Origin: Muscardinus avellanarius
Taxonomy: Eukaryota > Chordata > Mammalia > Rodentia > Gliridae
NCBI GenBank assembly: GCA_963383645.1
Contig: OY726560.1
Coordinates: 68,635,023 to 68,699,022, forward strand
Length of the DNA stretch: 64,000 bases
Direction of reading: 5' to 3'
Positions within the stretch are counted from its first letter, which is position 1, and each line of letters begins with the position of its first letter. A program made the position numbers and the translations under genes. This document shows positions 1 to 12,239 of this stretch, in pieces. The notes under the pieces are model-generated. The model saw only the letters and a program-made list of their open reading frames with translations, had not been told where the DNA came from and did not search any database.

Positions 1-31
1 CATTATAAACCACATTTTAAAAAAAGACCAT

Positions 32-239
32 TGACACCCGGTGTGGTGGTGCATGCTTGTAATCCCCACACTTGGGAGGCGGAGACAGGAGGATCGCATA
101 GGCTCAAAGCCAGCCATGCTGGGTTAAGAGACCCTGTTTCCAAATAACAAAATAATTTAAAAAAAAATAGGTCTGGGAGTGTAGCCCAGAGGTAGAAGTG
201 TTTCCAGGAACCCCAGTACCACAAAAACCATTAAATATA

Positions 240-275
<36 letters not shown>

Positions 276-290
276 AATAAATAAAAAAGA
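32..290 (+). mobile_element. B1-dID SINE with (AAAT)n tail
   Basis: Complete dimer, short-middle type, tail of (AAAT)n at 237-287. Target duplication aaaaaaagaccat at 19-31 and 291-303. Confidence 0.9.
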
Positions 291-303
291 AAAAAAAGAC
301 CAT

Positions 304-1707
304 AGAGTATAAACAGATAAAAATAAGAGAATACCCAAAAACTAGATATGAGAGATTCACTTCAAAGATTAAATATAGGTTCACTTAAATGGTTTAAAAA
401 GACAAAAGGAACATTCATAAACTATAATGAAAGGAAACAGCAGCAAATTAATTTAAAATTAAAACTGGGGAAAATTACTAGATATAAAAAACATAGTAAT
501 TAAAAGAAAAATTAATGGAAAAGATAACTATAAATCAAACAAGGTTATGGGGAAAATCAGAAAATAGTACAAAGTTTCTAAAGAAATCATAATACAGCGG
601 AGTCAGTAAAAATAAGAAATATGATAATTCAAAGAGAAATAAAAAATGAAAGTAACGAGATTAATATTCAGATGTTTCATAAGCAGATTGATGAAGATTT
701 TTCTTTTAAATCTAACATTATCATAGTCAAAGATGCATAAAAATTTATATAGTCAAAGTTGCATAAAAACACTTATCCATTGCTGGTATGAGGGAAAATT
801 TAGGTTATCACTTTAGAACTCAATGGTGATTTGAATCTTGTTTGAAGATGTTTATAGCAATATGCATTGGAAATTTCCCTGTAGAAATGTTTATTAATAG
901 GGGCATCATTGGCAATTCTTAAGTGGGAAAATTATTTGGCAACCAGGACCATGTAGAACTATAGAATGAAAGAATAAAAATTGATTTCAGCGAAGTAGTT
1001 ACCTCTGGAAAAAAGAGGAGACAGGAATAATTGGGATGCGAGACATTAACTCAAGCATTTTTTTCTTAAAAATATCTATATCAAATATGACAAAATGTTG
1101 ACATTTATAAATAAGAATGAGCATATTTAAAATGATATCAGTCTGAGTATTTTCTATAAAATTTTCCATATGTTGAAATATGATTACATTTGGCAGAAAG
1201 GTCGAGAAATGTAATCTCAACTATGAATAAGAGAATCAAACCAAGAGAAAAATCTCAAGTTGCTGAAGGAAAAGATATAGTATGAAAAAAGACAACATAA
1301 ATGAATTGATTCAAAATAAGATTTTCTAAATTCTGATGAGAAAAACCATCCACCCTTGAGTATATGCCTAACTGAAGTATCAGTTAACAATGAGCATAGA
1401 TTCATGAGGAAGAGCTATTTGAAAGAACTATTCCAAGATCTTTTTCAGAAGAAAAGGAATTAAATCCAGAAGGAAGAATCGAATGTAAGATTAGAAATTA
1501 GTAAATATAATGGAAATTATGTTGTTTATTCTAAAGAAATCATGAATATAAAAGCAAGCATGGTAAACTTTGAGAGATTTAAATGAAGGTAGAACTAAAA
1601 TCCTGAAAACAAACAAAAATGAAAAGGAGTAGAGAAGAAATTAATAGCTCTATGTTGTATACAAGAAACAAAACTATAACACAATAGCAGAGAAATAATG
1701 AACATAA
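304..1707. other. AT-rich unique DNA
   Basis: A-rich on the plus strand; no repeat family or coding signal recognised. Open frames are short and lack splice context. Confidence 0.5.
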
Positions 1708-1741
1708 AGTGACGAGAGAAAGAGAGAGAGAGAGAGAGAGA

Positions 1742-1788
<47 letters not shown>
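1708..1788. repeat. (GA)n(TG)n microsatellite
   Basis: (AG)n at 1,708-1,740 followed by (TG)n at 1,745-1,787. Confidence 0.95.
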
Positions 1789-1789
<1 letters not shown>

Positions 1790-1802
1790 TCTGAGTTCCA
1801 TG

Positions 1803-1985
1803 CTGATGTTTGTTACCTAGCATTTGGATCCCAACTATGCCAGTGCCTTGACCTTGTCCAAGTCATTGGACATACTTGAGCCTCAGTCTCCTCACCTGTA
1901 AAATAGGGGCTATATAACTTATCCATAGGGTTTTTATGAAAATTAATGTGATGTTTCATATAAAACACCTAATATGATGGCTAAC
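1803..1985 (+). mobile_element. MIR SINE remnant
   Basis: Carries the MIR core: ccttgaccttgtccaagtca, gagcctcagtctcctcacct, gtaaaataggggctatataa, cataggg. Confidence 0.85.
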
Positions 1986-2370
1986 CTATGCCAATGTTTA
2001 ATGAATTATCAAGAAAATTAATATCTTTAAGGTTATTTTCTTAAACATCACTATGATTATGTTGAGGACCATGATTAACAGTTGAGGTAGGAAGAAACAA
2101 GTCAATTCTCATTATATAAAATGACTCATTTTACCAAATTCAATAAGCTTTTTTCTTTTGGGTAAATTTAATTAGGTTTAATTCCCTGATTTTAGGTATT
2201 TTGATCATATAATACTTAAAAGGATTAGAGAAACAGTTATAAATAAATTAAATCTATTAAATTTAATTCAAAGCTTCACAGAATACTAGCTACTAATTTA
2301 CCACATCCTCCACATTAATAAGTATGTTGGCTTATTTTATATTATCAATATATTGTATACAAGAAGTTTA

Positions 2371-2550
2371 AGCCAGGCACAATGGCTCAGATATGTAATT
2401 GAAGTACTTAGAAGACTGAGTTTTGGAAGATTGCAGGCTCAAGGTCAGTTTCAACAAAAAAACTGTTTCAAAATAAAAATTAAAAAGGTCTGGAGGTATA
2501 TCTTGGAGGTAGAGTTGCCCCTGTTTTTAATCTCCAGTACCAGAAAAAAG
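2371..2550 (+). mobile_element. B1-dID SINE, diverged
   Basis: gccaggcacaatggctcag head and ggtctggaggtatatcttgg...ctccagtacc tail, with an internal loss in the middle. Confidence 0.75.
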
Positions 2551-3049
2551 TGACAATCTAATATGGAATTTGTTGAAAAATATAACTAAAAATTCAAGTA
2601 TATAAAATACCTCCAAATTTTTATACATAAATGAAAGCTTTATATATTCACAAAATTATAAAAATTTTACTATACTAAATTTTAGATTACAAATCTGTAG
2701 ATATTTATATTGTGTTTTTGTTTTTCAATTAATCAACTCACTTGCTTTGAGGCACTCATAAAATATAAAATATTTAACAGTATCTTAAAATATGATGTGA
2801 TACTAAGTATATAATTTTTTTATTTGTTTTTGATTTTATACAAATTTCCCACATTATTTTAAAATATTTCCAAAATTAGACCTAGAAGGATTTCCTAAAA
2901 TTTTAAAGTTCTTGATTTTTCACAAAACTTTTGTTATACATGATACTGATATCTTTATATCTTCACAATAATATGAGCAAAAATAAGTGAAACCAAGATA
3001 GTTTTATGAAAATATTAAAAGAATTAATAAACTTTTAACTAGTCTGACT

Positions 3050-3575
3050 AAGAAAAAAAACAAAGACTTAGATAATTAAATCAGAAATGAAAACGGGACA
3101 TCATTACCAACCTTATAGGAATGAAAAAATTAAAAAGAATGTTATGAACAACTCTGTTGCCAGTTAGATAAATTAGATTAAAAGGAGAAATATTAGAAAA
3201 ACATAAATTACCAAAGCTAACTCAAGAAGAAATATAAAATCTGAATAGAACTATAAAAAGTAAAAAGATTGAATTATTAATTTAAAAGTCTAAGTCCAGA
3301 TAGCTTCACTGGAGAATTCTGCCAAACATTTGTAAAATTAATACTAATACTAGTGCTTCATAAACTTTTCCAAAGGTTATGAATGGAGAAAATGCTTCTG
3401 AACATATGCTACATAACCAATATTGTATGATACCAAAACCAGATGAAGACATAAAAAGTTTGACATTTTTTAAGAATATAGACACAAAAATCCTCAACAA
3501 AATACTAGCAAACTGAATTCAGCAATATATAAAAGGTTACAGACATGACAAAGAGGGATTTATCCCAGGTTTTCT
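3050..3575 (+). mobile_element. Old L1 ORF2 fragment (RT region)
   Basis: Sense remnant with ttcactggagaattctgcca and aacaaaatactagcaaactg, typical of the L1 RT linker. More diverged than the other L1 copies. Confidence 0.7.
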
Positions 3576-4640
3576 CTTTCAACTATTGATGATTTCCTTT
3601 GATGTGCAGAAACATTTTAGTTTGACACCATCCCACTTGTTAATTCTTGTTTAGATTTCTTGAGCTTTGGGAGTCTTGTTGAGGGAGTTTCCATCTGTTG
3701 AAGTGTTAAATCCATGCCTTCCTCTAACCCAATCAAGAAATGGGCAACTGAATTGAATAAACACTTCACAAAAGAAAAGATACAAGTAGCCAATAGATTC
3801 ATGAAAAAATGTTCAACATTATTAGCAATCAGGGAGGTGCAGATGAAAAATACACTGAGATTCCATCTAACCCCATTTAGAATGGCAATTATAAAGAAGT
3901 AAAATAACAATAAGTGTTGGTGAAGATGTGGGGAAACAAAAACTTCTATGCTGTTGGTGGGATTGCAAACCAGTTTAGCCATTATGGAGATCAGTGTGGA
4001 GAGTCCTTAGAAAACTGGGAATAGATCCACCATTTGATCCAGCTATACCACTCCTGGGTATCTTCCCAAAGGGGTTGAAATCAGAGAACTATGTTAACAT
4101 ATGCATACCCATGTTCATAGCAGCACAGTTTGTAATAGCCAAAATAGGGAACCAACCTAGATCTCCATCAACAGATGAATGGGTTGCAAAATTATGGGAA
4201 ATACACACAACAGAATTCTATTCAACTATAAAGAAAAATAAAATAATAGCATTTGCAAGAATATGGAAGGAACTAGAGAATATTATGTTAAGAGTAGCTA
4301 ATCACAGAGAGTTGAAAGAGCATATGTTTTCTCTAATGTGTGCAGGATAGGAAGTAATTGCGATATAAGAGAGACTCGAGATAATGAAGAAGAAACCTCA
4401 AGGGAGTCAGTGAGGAGGTCTGAGGGTAGGGGAGAAAAAAAATAAGGTTCATTAAAGGAAACACTACCATCAATTATGTATATACATGTGAATATACCAA
4501 CATCAATCTGGGTACTTTGTATTAGAAGGGAGGGAAATGAGGAAGAGAGAGAGGCACCAAGTACTGTGTTAGCATATGTTATTATCAACATGATTTTTAT
4601 TATGATGCACCAATAAAAGCACAAAAAATGAATTAACCAC
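3576..4640 (+). mobile_element. L1 3' end with inverted 5' piece
   Basis: 3,576-3,712 is antisense L1 (ttgatgtgcagaaacatttt...ccatctgttgaagtg); 3,713-4,640 is sense ORF2 C-terminus (aatcaagaaatgggcaa, ccatttgatccagctatacc, LLGIFPKG) and 3' UTR ending gcaccaataaaagcac. Looks like a short twin-priming inversion. Confidence 0.75.
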
Positions 4641-4679
4641 TTCTGGGAATTATAATCCTCATTAATCAATTACATCAGA

Positions 4680-5245
4680 TCCAAACACCAATTTATAAGC
4701 TCTTCAGAGAGCCACTCTATATCTAAACATAACATTCATATTTTGTCTAGAAGATCACTCTAGTGATGTGAGTGATTCTTTGAAGTCTCCCAATAATACT
4801 GTATTTGGGTCTGCTTGAGACCTAATGTTCTGAATAGGTTTTTTGTTTTGTTTTGTTTTTTTCTTTATTTTTATAAAAGTAGGTACATCCATACTTGGAC
4901 CATAAATGTTTATTATTATTACATTTTCTTGTTAGATTGCTCTTTTTATTAATCAGAAGTGACCCACTTTCTCTCTCCTGATAAATTTTGGCTTAAAGTC
5001 TACTTTGTCAGATATGAGAGTTGCTACCCCTGCTTGTCACAACTTGTAGAGCTCTTTTCAGTCCTCTACTCTCTGAGCTATGTCCAATTCCACCACGTTC
5101 TACTGTCTTTTTTCTGTTGAGTTCTGACTGCTTTTTTTTCTTGCCAAGAAGTCTTCCCACTGGCTGAGTTCTGAGTCTTGGAGCCAGAATGCAGTATCAC
5201 TGCATTTATCCCTCTATTCTGCCATCTTTTATCATCTCCCAAATA
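4680..5245 (-). mobile_element. Internally deleted L1: 5' UTR start joined to ORF2
   Basis: On minus, 5,245-5,045 begins ataaaagatggcagaatagag, a 5'-UTR-like start with AAGATGGC. 5,040-4,720 reads as ORF2 endonuclease-region sequence (agtagacttta...caaaatttatcagg). ORF1 is missing between them. Confidence 0.5.
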
Positions 5246-5264
5246 TTTATTTTTGACAAGTTAT

Positions 5265-5345
5265 ACTGAGATTACTGGATCTCCACATGCAAAAGAATAA
5301 ACTAAACTCATACTTCACACCATACACAAAATTTAACTCAATATT
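5265..5345 (+). mobile_element. Short sense L1 ORF2 fragment
   Basis: Contains ctggatctccacatgcaaaa and cttcacaccatacacaaaat, standard L1 ORF2 C-terminal sequence. Confidence 0.55.
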
Positions 5346-5349
5346 TATC

Positions 5350-6494
5350 ATACATTTATATGCAAGAGTTGATTCTATAAAATCTTTATTAAGAAAGTAA
5401 GAGTTTATCCATTTGGTTCAATCTAGAGGATGGGTAGATAGGGTACACTTATGAAGTTTCAAATCCTTAAGAATACTAAGTTTATTACAAGACAGATCAA
5501 ATCATAGAAATGTAGAACATGCCTTTTATCCCAATATCTTACTACTAGATTACTAAAGGCCTATTTATAGCAGGTACTTTTTCTCAGATGTGTGGCTATA
5601 AAAAAATTATCAAACATACTAAAATGTAACCCAAAAAACCACAAAACAACACAAAACAACAAGACACTCAGTTTGATGGGAAAAAGAAAGCAGGAATGAA
5701 AACCAGATTTTTTTTATACCAATTATGTCAGAGTTGTGAGATGAGAAATTTTAAAATTTATAATTACTATACTAAGGGTCTTACTGCATAATGTAACTAG
5801 CAAATCAATGCTAGCATAGAGGTGGAAATTCTAGAAATCAAAAATAAAAAGCAAAGAGTAAAAAAGAGTGGAGAAACAGTAGAATATCTAAGAACTGTGA
5901 AACAACTAGAAAAGAAACATATGCACAATTAAAATTTGAGAGAAAAAGTGAGAAAAGTACAGAAGTAATATTTGAACCAATAATTACTAAAAATTTCCCT
6001 CAAGTTAATGTCAGAGAGTAACTCACAAATCCATAACTGGGCAAAATAGATGCCAATTAAACCAGATATTGAAATATTATATTCAAACTGCAGAAAATTA
6101 AACAGAATAAATCTTAAAATAATACTAGAAAACAAAAGCTTACCTATAGGGAGCAAAAATAAGAACTACATCCCATTTCTTAGGAACCAAGTAAACAAGA
6201 AGAGAGTGAAGTAAATATTTAAGACATTAAGAAGAAAAACTATCAACTCAGAATCCTGTAGTGGATGAATCTGTCCTTTAAAAATGAAGAAAAAATTTTC
6301 CCAAAGAAAAATTGAGGAAAATTGTCAGCAGATTTGTCTTTCAACAAATTTTAAATAAGTTCTTCAGAGAGTCATAAAATAATGTAGATCAGAAACTTGG
6401 ATCTACATAGAGAAATGAAGAGCAATGGAAAATAAGTGAAGATTAAAAAATACTCTTATTTTTCTTACTCTTAGTTGATCTACTGATAAATTTG
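5350..6494. other. AT-rich DNA, nothing recognised
   Basis: No gene, SINE or clear L1 landmark; A-rich stretches at 6,150-6,400 could be heavily decayed L1. Confidence 0.4.
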
Positions 6495-6498
6495 TGTA

Positions 6499-6537
<39 letters not shown>

Positions 6538-6560
6538 GTGTGTTTGTATATATGTACTTA
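6495..6560. repeat. (AT)n-rich microsatellite
   Basis: catatatat... to 6,530, then imperfect acacatatgtgtgtttgtat. Confidence 0.9.
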
Positions 6561-6714
6561 TATATGTTAAAAGGCAGAAATGATATAGGGGATGAATTAA
6601 TGTTTTAATTACATATTGACTATTGTAGTATAGTATAATTTTAAAGTGACTTGAAATAGTCATAAATTTATATTGAAAACCAATAGTAACAACTAATAAA
6701 AGTTAAAAAAAAAA

Positions 6715-6903
6715 GTAATCCCAGCATTTGGGAGGCTGAGATAGGAGGTTCATAGTTTGTAGATAGCTTCAGCTATTTAGTGAGGCCCTTTGCAACTCAG
6801 TGAGACCCTGTTTCAAAATAAATAATAAAAAATAGGGCTGAGGGTGTAGCTTGGAGGTAGAAATGTCCCTGGGAGGTAGAATGTCCACCATACCACAAAA
6901 AAG
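6715..6903 (+). mobile_element. B1-dID SINE, 5'-truncated
   Basis: Starts at gtaatcccagcatttgggag, lacking the first ~20 bases of the head; tail partly duplicated (gggaggtagaatgtccacc). Confidence 0.8.
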
Positions 6904-7559
6904 TAAAAAGAAATATAACTGGTATGCTTAGAAAGCAGAGAAACTGAATCATATAAAATGTTTAATGAATTTAGAGGCAGAAAAAAGTGAAAGACAACAA
7001 TAGGACCAAAACATACAGATAATTAATAGAAAACAGAAACAAATATGGTAGATAGTAATATAAATACCTTTATAATAACTTTAAATGACTGGGGTTTAAA
7101 TAGTCCTTTTAAAAGATGGAGATTGTCAGAGTGATCAAATATCCTACTATATATGATCTATAAGAATCCCACTTTAAATATAAAGATGAAAAGCAAGTAG
7201 AGAAATATATATCATGCTGACACTAGTCAAAAGAGAGATGGGTATATTAATTTCAAACAAAGCAAACTTCAGAGCATCAGAAGTTAAAGAAAGGTATTTC
7301 ATAAAGATAAGGGATTGTTCTTCAAGAAGACATAACAAAAAATGCATATATATACCTACCACTCTGAACTATATTATGAGACTCTAATGTACCAACAAAA
7401 GTATATTTAAGAAGACATAATTATCTTTCATGTCCTTAACAAAAAGAATCTAAATATATAATAAAAAAAAGCCTTATATAACTGCAAGGATAATCAGCTA
7501 AGCTCACTATTGTATCTGGAGATTTCAACATTATCACCATCACCATCACCATCATTTCA

Positions 7560-7930
7560 GGGACACCAAACATCAAGTTTTATTTCCACTCCTAATGTTC
7601 TCATGATATAATATTAGATGGTTATGGCACCTTATATATAAAAATAACATAATCTTTTTAGAAGTAAAATGTTCCATGAGATGCAGATTTAAGTGTATAG
7701 TGTATAATTCTATGAGTTTGGGTAATGTAAGAGTCAAGATATAAAACATTTCCATCACCCCAGAAAGTTTCCTTATGACAATATCAAGTCAATCCCCTAT
7801 CATATATGTAAATATATATTATGACTTCTATTTCAAGGAAATATCACTGCATGTTCTTGACTTTATTATGATTAAATTACTATAGCAATGATCATTGTGT
7901 TCTATTTCTTTGATTCAACATAATTTTTAC
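7560..7930 (-). mobile_element. Ancient L1M-type 3' region
   Basis: Antisense 3'-UTR-like sequence (aagtgtatagtgtataattc, catttccatcaccccagaaa) typical of old mammalian L1M elements. Contains a short (CATCAC)n-like patch just before it (7,530-7,553). Confidence 0.6.
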
Positions 7931-7939
7931 GACTGTCTT

Positions 7940-8325
7940 TCATCAGGTCCACTAACTAAATATAGATTGGTATGCTTCCATAGAAGAAATTCATTTTATC
8001 AAAATTCTGGAGGCTGGAATGTTCAAAATCCAGGTCCCAGGAGCATCGGTGTCTGGATAGGGCTCTCCCCCGGGGCTGATGATGGACATTTTCTCACTAT
8101 GTGCTCACATTTCCTTTCCTCTGCATGTGAATGAGGTCAGAGATTTCTCTTTTCCTCATCTTATAAAGATTAACCATTCTTTTGGATTAGGACACCACCC
8201 TTATGAGTTAATTTAAACTTAATTATTTCCTAAAAGCCCTATCTCTGAATACAATCACACTGGGATTAGGGACTCAACACATAGATTTCTTGGGGACACA
8301 ATTCAGTCAACGGCAGTGGATTCAT
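7940..8325. repeat. Ancient interspersed repeat, class unresolved
   Basis: Contains aaaattctggaggctggaat near one end and ggggacacaattcagtcaac near the other, with ttggattaggacaccaccct between. This is a widespread mammalian repeat family, but I cannot settle its class. It splits the antisense L1M around it. Confidence 0.5.
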
Positions 8326-9450
8326 CCATTTCCTTACATGCATCAACACTGAATTCATTTTTACTACCGACTAGTATTCTATCAAATAAATATGCCATGA
8401 TTTGTTTATATGTTCTCCTGTTAATTTTCATTTGGGTTATTTTCTATTCAGGTTATTTTGAATAAAGCTGTCTTCTTATACAAACTTTTTGGTGGGAATT
8501 TATTTTATTTCAGTTGGGAAAGTATATAGGTATTGCTAGGTCATACAGTGAGTATGTATTGGGCTTTATGAAAAGACTTTCAAACATTTTCTCCAATTTC
8601 TCATTAGTGAAGTTTGAGAATTCCAATTGCTCCATATCTTTGGCAATATTTGGTGTTGAGTCTTTAATTTTAGCCATTCTGGCTGGCATGAAGAAGTACC
8701 TCAATAGTGTTTTAATTTGCATTTCCTTGATCATGTTGAAAACTCTTCATGTACTTCTTACTTATTTATATTCTTTCATGAAATCTTTACTGGAGGTTTT
8801 GCTTATTTTGTTAGGCTATTTATTCTTTTAAAAATTGATTTGTATGGCCAGGCATGGTGGCTCATGCTTGTAATCCCAGAATTTGGGAGCCTGAGACAGG
8901 AGGATCATGGTAGTGAGACCCTTTGCAACTCAGTGAGACCCTGTTTCAAAATAAAAAGTAAAAAAATAGGGCTAGGGGTGTAGATCAAAGGTAGAATGAC
9001 CCTGGGTTCCATGCCCAATGCCACAAAAAATTGATTTGTATGAATTCTATAGTTTTATCAGATATATTGCATATATTTTCTTCCATTGACTGAGTGGTAG
9101 GCTTTTACATTTTACATCTTATTTTCTGTTTTATTTTTGAGAAGAAACTTAATTTCAATAAGTTTTAGTTGATCAAAAACTTTATTCTTAATAACTTTCA
9201 TCATTTCTAACAAAAATTTTTGCCTAAACCAACATAATAAATTTTATATTTTCTTCTAGAAGTGTTATAGTTCTTATTTTTATGTTTGGACCTATACTTT
9301 ATCTGAAAGTAATTCTGTTAGTGGCATGATACAGAAGATTAAATTTCATTCTTTTTCTTTACATTTACCCAGTTGTCTCAGCACAAGTGGTTTAAAGCAT
9401 TTTACTTTATTAAATTCCTTAGTGCCTTTGTTGAAAACTAACTATACAAA
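8326..9450 (-). mobile_element. Ancient L1M-type ORF2 C-terminus to 3' side
   Basis: Antisense L1 sequence: ttgaataaagctgtcttctt, attctggctggcatgaagaa, tcccattgactgagtgg-like, gcctttgttgaaaactaact. Interrupted by the SINE at 8,847. Confidence 0.75.
8847..9026 (+). mobile_element. B1-dID SINE
   Basis: Complete dimer inside antisense L1M, with a perfect 16-bp target duplication aaaattgatttgtatg at 8,831-8,846 and 9,027-9,042. Confidence 0.95.
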
Positions 9451-9454
9451 AAAA

Positions 9455-9900
9455 TTCAACCTCAATCTCTCACTCTGCATAAGAATCAACTCAAGATGAA
9501 TCAGAGACCTACATATTAGACCTACATATTCTACATATTTCTTCTATGAAAGAAGACTAATATGTAGAATATACAAATAACTTAAAAACTTAACACTAAG
9601 AAAAGAAATTTAATAAAAATGTGTATTGAACCAAATAGATACTTCTCAAAAAAAAGAAATACCAATCACGAGTAAATGCAGGACATTATCATATATTATT
9701 AGCCATCATGGAAATCCAAATAAAAACTATACTGAAACTCCATCTAACTCCAATTAGAATGGTAATCATCAAGAATAAATCTAATAAATGTTGGAAAGGC
9801 TGTGTAGTTATAATTTTATACACTATCAGTAAAATTGCAAATTAGTAGAACTGATGAAGAGAACAGTTCAAATAATGCTACATTCATATCTGAAAGTATC
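9455..9900 (+). mobile_element. Sense L1 ORF2 C-terminal fragment
   Basis: Sense L1 sequence (aactcaagatgaatcagaga, gactaatatgtagaatatac, ctccatctaactccaattag) abutting the antisense L1M. It covers the same part of L1 as its neighbour, so it is a separate insertion. Confidence 0.65.
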
Positions 9901-9976
9901 ACTTGGCAATCTCATTAATATGTATGGTAAGTGGGGAACAGAGTAAGATCCAGAGGGAAAACACCAAGTGCTCTAT

Positions 9977-10049
<73 letters not shown>
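9977..10049. repeat. (CA)n-(TG)n inverted dinucleotide repeat
   Basis: (CA)n 9,978-10,018, then catatgtg and (TG)n to 10,049: a perfect hairpin-capable array centred on catatg. Confidence 0.95.
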
Positions 10050-10135
10050 ACTTTGAAACTCACTATGATGTATCACTACAATTCCAACGAAAGTATGTTT
10101 TTAAATTAAAATTATTTAAATATATTTAATTGTTT

Positions 10136-10208
10136 CTTGTTGCTGGAGATTGAGCCCAAGGCCCCATACATGCAATGCCTGTGCTCTACACTCAGCTAAC
10201 TACCCAGC
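10136..10208 (-). mobile_element. ID-type SINE
   Basis: Antisense ID body: ttgctggagattgagcccaa, gccccatacatgcaatgcc, ctctacactcagctaac. It is tRNA-derived but not a functional tRNA. Confidence 0.7.
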
Positions 10209-10809
10209 TTCAGTTATATTTATTATAGAAAGCATACATATTCTCTTCACTGTTATGTTGGGTCCCACTAAGAAAAATATATGTTGAAGCAGAATATTCA
10301 AATACATAAACCTTATACACATGAGGTTATGTTGCATGTACAGTAGGCTATATAGCAGTATACCTGGCCATGACTCACTAGATATTGGTAGCAATTACCA
10401 CTCTCAGGTTATAACAACCACAAATGTCCCCAGACATAGCTCCATGTACCCTGGCAGGAAAAATCATCATTTAAATTTATCTACTGGAATGTAATTAAAC
10501 ATTTTTAAATAACTAATATTATTTTTAGAATTTCCATTTGAAAATTAACATTCATTGCATATGCTGATAGTTTTCTTCCATTACAATTTATATATATATA
10601 GGAAGTTGGGTTTTACTGAAAGCTTTCACACATTAACAAAATTTACAGACTTATTAATCTCAGTGTTTTAAGATGTGTCCCTAATAAGGCATTCTTAATT
10701 TGTTGCAGTTAAGTAACAAGTATATTTATTTTTACACAAAATGACTTAAAAATAAAAGGTGACAATAACAAAATGAGATTAAAAAATTAAATTAAAATTA
10801 AATTGGCAG

Positions 10810-10984
10810 GCTGGGCATGGTGGCGCACGCTTGTAACCCCCGCACTTGGGAGGCGGAGACAGGAGGATCACACAGGTTCAAAGCCAGCCTCACTGACTTA
10901 AGAAACCCTGTTTCCAAATAAAATATAAAATAGGTCTGGGAGTGTAGCCCAGAGGTAGAAGGGTTCCATCCCCAGTACCACCAA

Positions 10985-11030
<46 letters not shown>
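10810..11030 (+). mobile_element. B1-dID SINE with (AAAT)n tail
   Basis: Complete short-middle dimer; tail 10,984-11,030. Perfect target duplication aaattggcag at 10,800-10,809 and 11,031-11,040. Confidence 0.93.
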
Positions 11031-11031
<1 letters not shown>

Positions 11032-11079
11032 AATTGGCAGAGAATTGGGTGCAATATACTATACATTTCAATGACAACA

Positions 11080-11685
11080 AACGTTGATAATGTTCAAATT
11101 TTCTATAAACCCACTGATTTTCGTCTACTTTTCCTATTATTGAGAGAAATGCATCAAATATTCAACTATGATTCATTTGTCTTTTTTTTTAGTTTTGTCA
11201 GTTTATATGCTTTGAAAAATCTAAAGGCCATTCTGATTTATGTTTTTCTATTAATGGTACTCTTCATCATTAAACTATATTAATTTTCTTATGCCTACCT
11301 TTTGCATATAATATCTTTTTCTTTCCTTTTATTTTCAACCTGTCTGGTCTTTAAACTATGAATCTTATAGTCAACATAGTGTATCCAGTATCCAGGCAGG
11401 CATGTCATGTTAATTTTTATGTGCAGTCTATTGATAATAAATATAATTATTAATGTTTGGATATAAGCTTATCATCCTGCTCTTTCCAATTTTTTCCAAC
11501 TGCTTTGAGTTTCTTTGTTTCTTCTTTGTCAAATATATTTTAATATTTCATTTTATATTTTCTATTAATAAGATTTAGAAGTAAATTTCTTTTTCTTTAT
11601 GTTTAATTATTTTAGTGTTTGCTGTTGGGATTAAAGAACTGCATTTTGAACATATTATAGTTTACTTAGTAGGCTAATAATGCTA
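11080..11685 (-). mobile_element. Ancient L1M-type fragment (endonuclease side of ORF2)
   Basis: T-rich antisense sequence with ttttgcatataatatctttt and tatttcaacctgtctggtc-like segments matching old L1 antisense. Strongly diverged. Confidence 0.5.
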
Positions 11686-11793
11686 AGATCATAATACTAT
11701 TAAAAGATCAGTAATGACCATATACAGCTTTCTTTGCCTTGCTTTGTTCTTTTCATTATTTTTACCTGAGAAGGCTTTAAAATTCCTGATTAT

Positions 11794-11993
11794 GCCAGGC
11801 GTGGTGGTGCACACTTTTAATCCCTGTGCTTGGGAGGCGGAAACAGGAGGATTGCACAGGTTTGAAGCCAGCCGTGCTGGCTTAAGAGACCCTGTTTCCA
11901 AATAAAAATTATAAAATAGGTCTGGGAGTGTAGCCCAGAGGTAGAAGGGCTTCCAGGAACCCCAGTACCACCACCAAAAAAAAAAAAAAAAAA
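11794..11993 (+). mobile_element. B1-dID SINE
   Basis: Complete short-middle dimer ending cagtaccaccacc and an A tract at 11,976-11,993. Confidence 0.92.
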
Positions 11994-12119
11994 GTGATTA
12001 CTAGAGAAAGCAGTGATACCATTATAAAATAAATAATACATTAATTTATGGATGTGTATATTGTTATGGCATTATTTTTTAAGGTAAGAAAGAATGTTTT
12101 CAGTAAAGATGGCATTTCT

Positions 12120-12224
12120 TTTCTTTTCTTTTTTCTTTCTTTTTGGTCTTTCTGGACTGGGGATTGAACCCAGAGCAGTGTACTTGCTAGTCCAGCACTT
12201 TGCCACTGAGCTACATCCCAGCCC
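12120..12224 (-). mobile_element. ID SINE
   Basis: Antisense ID with pyrimidine tail; ctggggattgaacccagagc and gccactgagctacatcccag. Duplication aaagatggcatttct (12,105-12,119) and aaagatagcatttct (12,225-12,239), one mismatch. Confidence 0.88.
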
Positions 12225-12239
12225 AAAGATAGCATTTCT

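Noticed and set aside
3994..4350. 118-codon frame MWRVLRKLGIDPPFDPAIPLL
   Set aside because: It is a surviving piece of L1 ORF2 C-terminus, not a host gene.
7525..7556. CATCAC-like tandem resembling a short repeat array
   Set aside because: Only a few imperfect ATCACC units; ordinary simple repeat, not a CRISPR or satellite.
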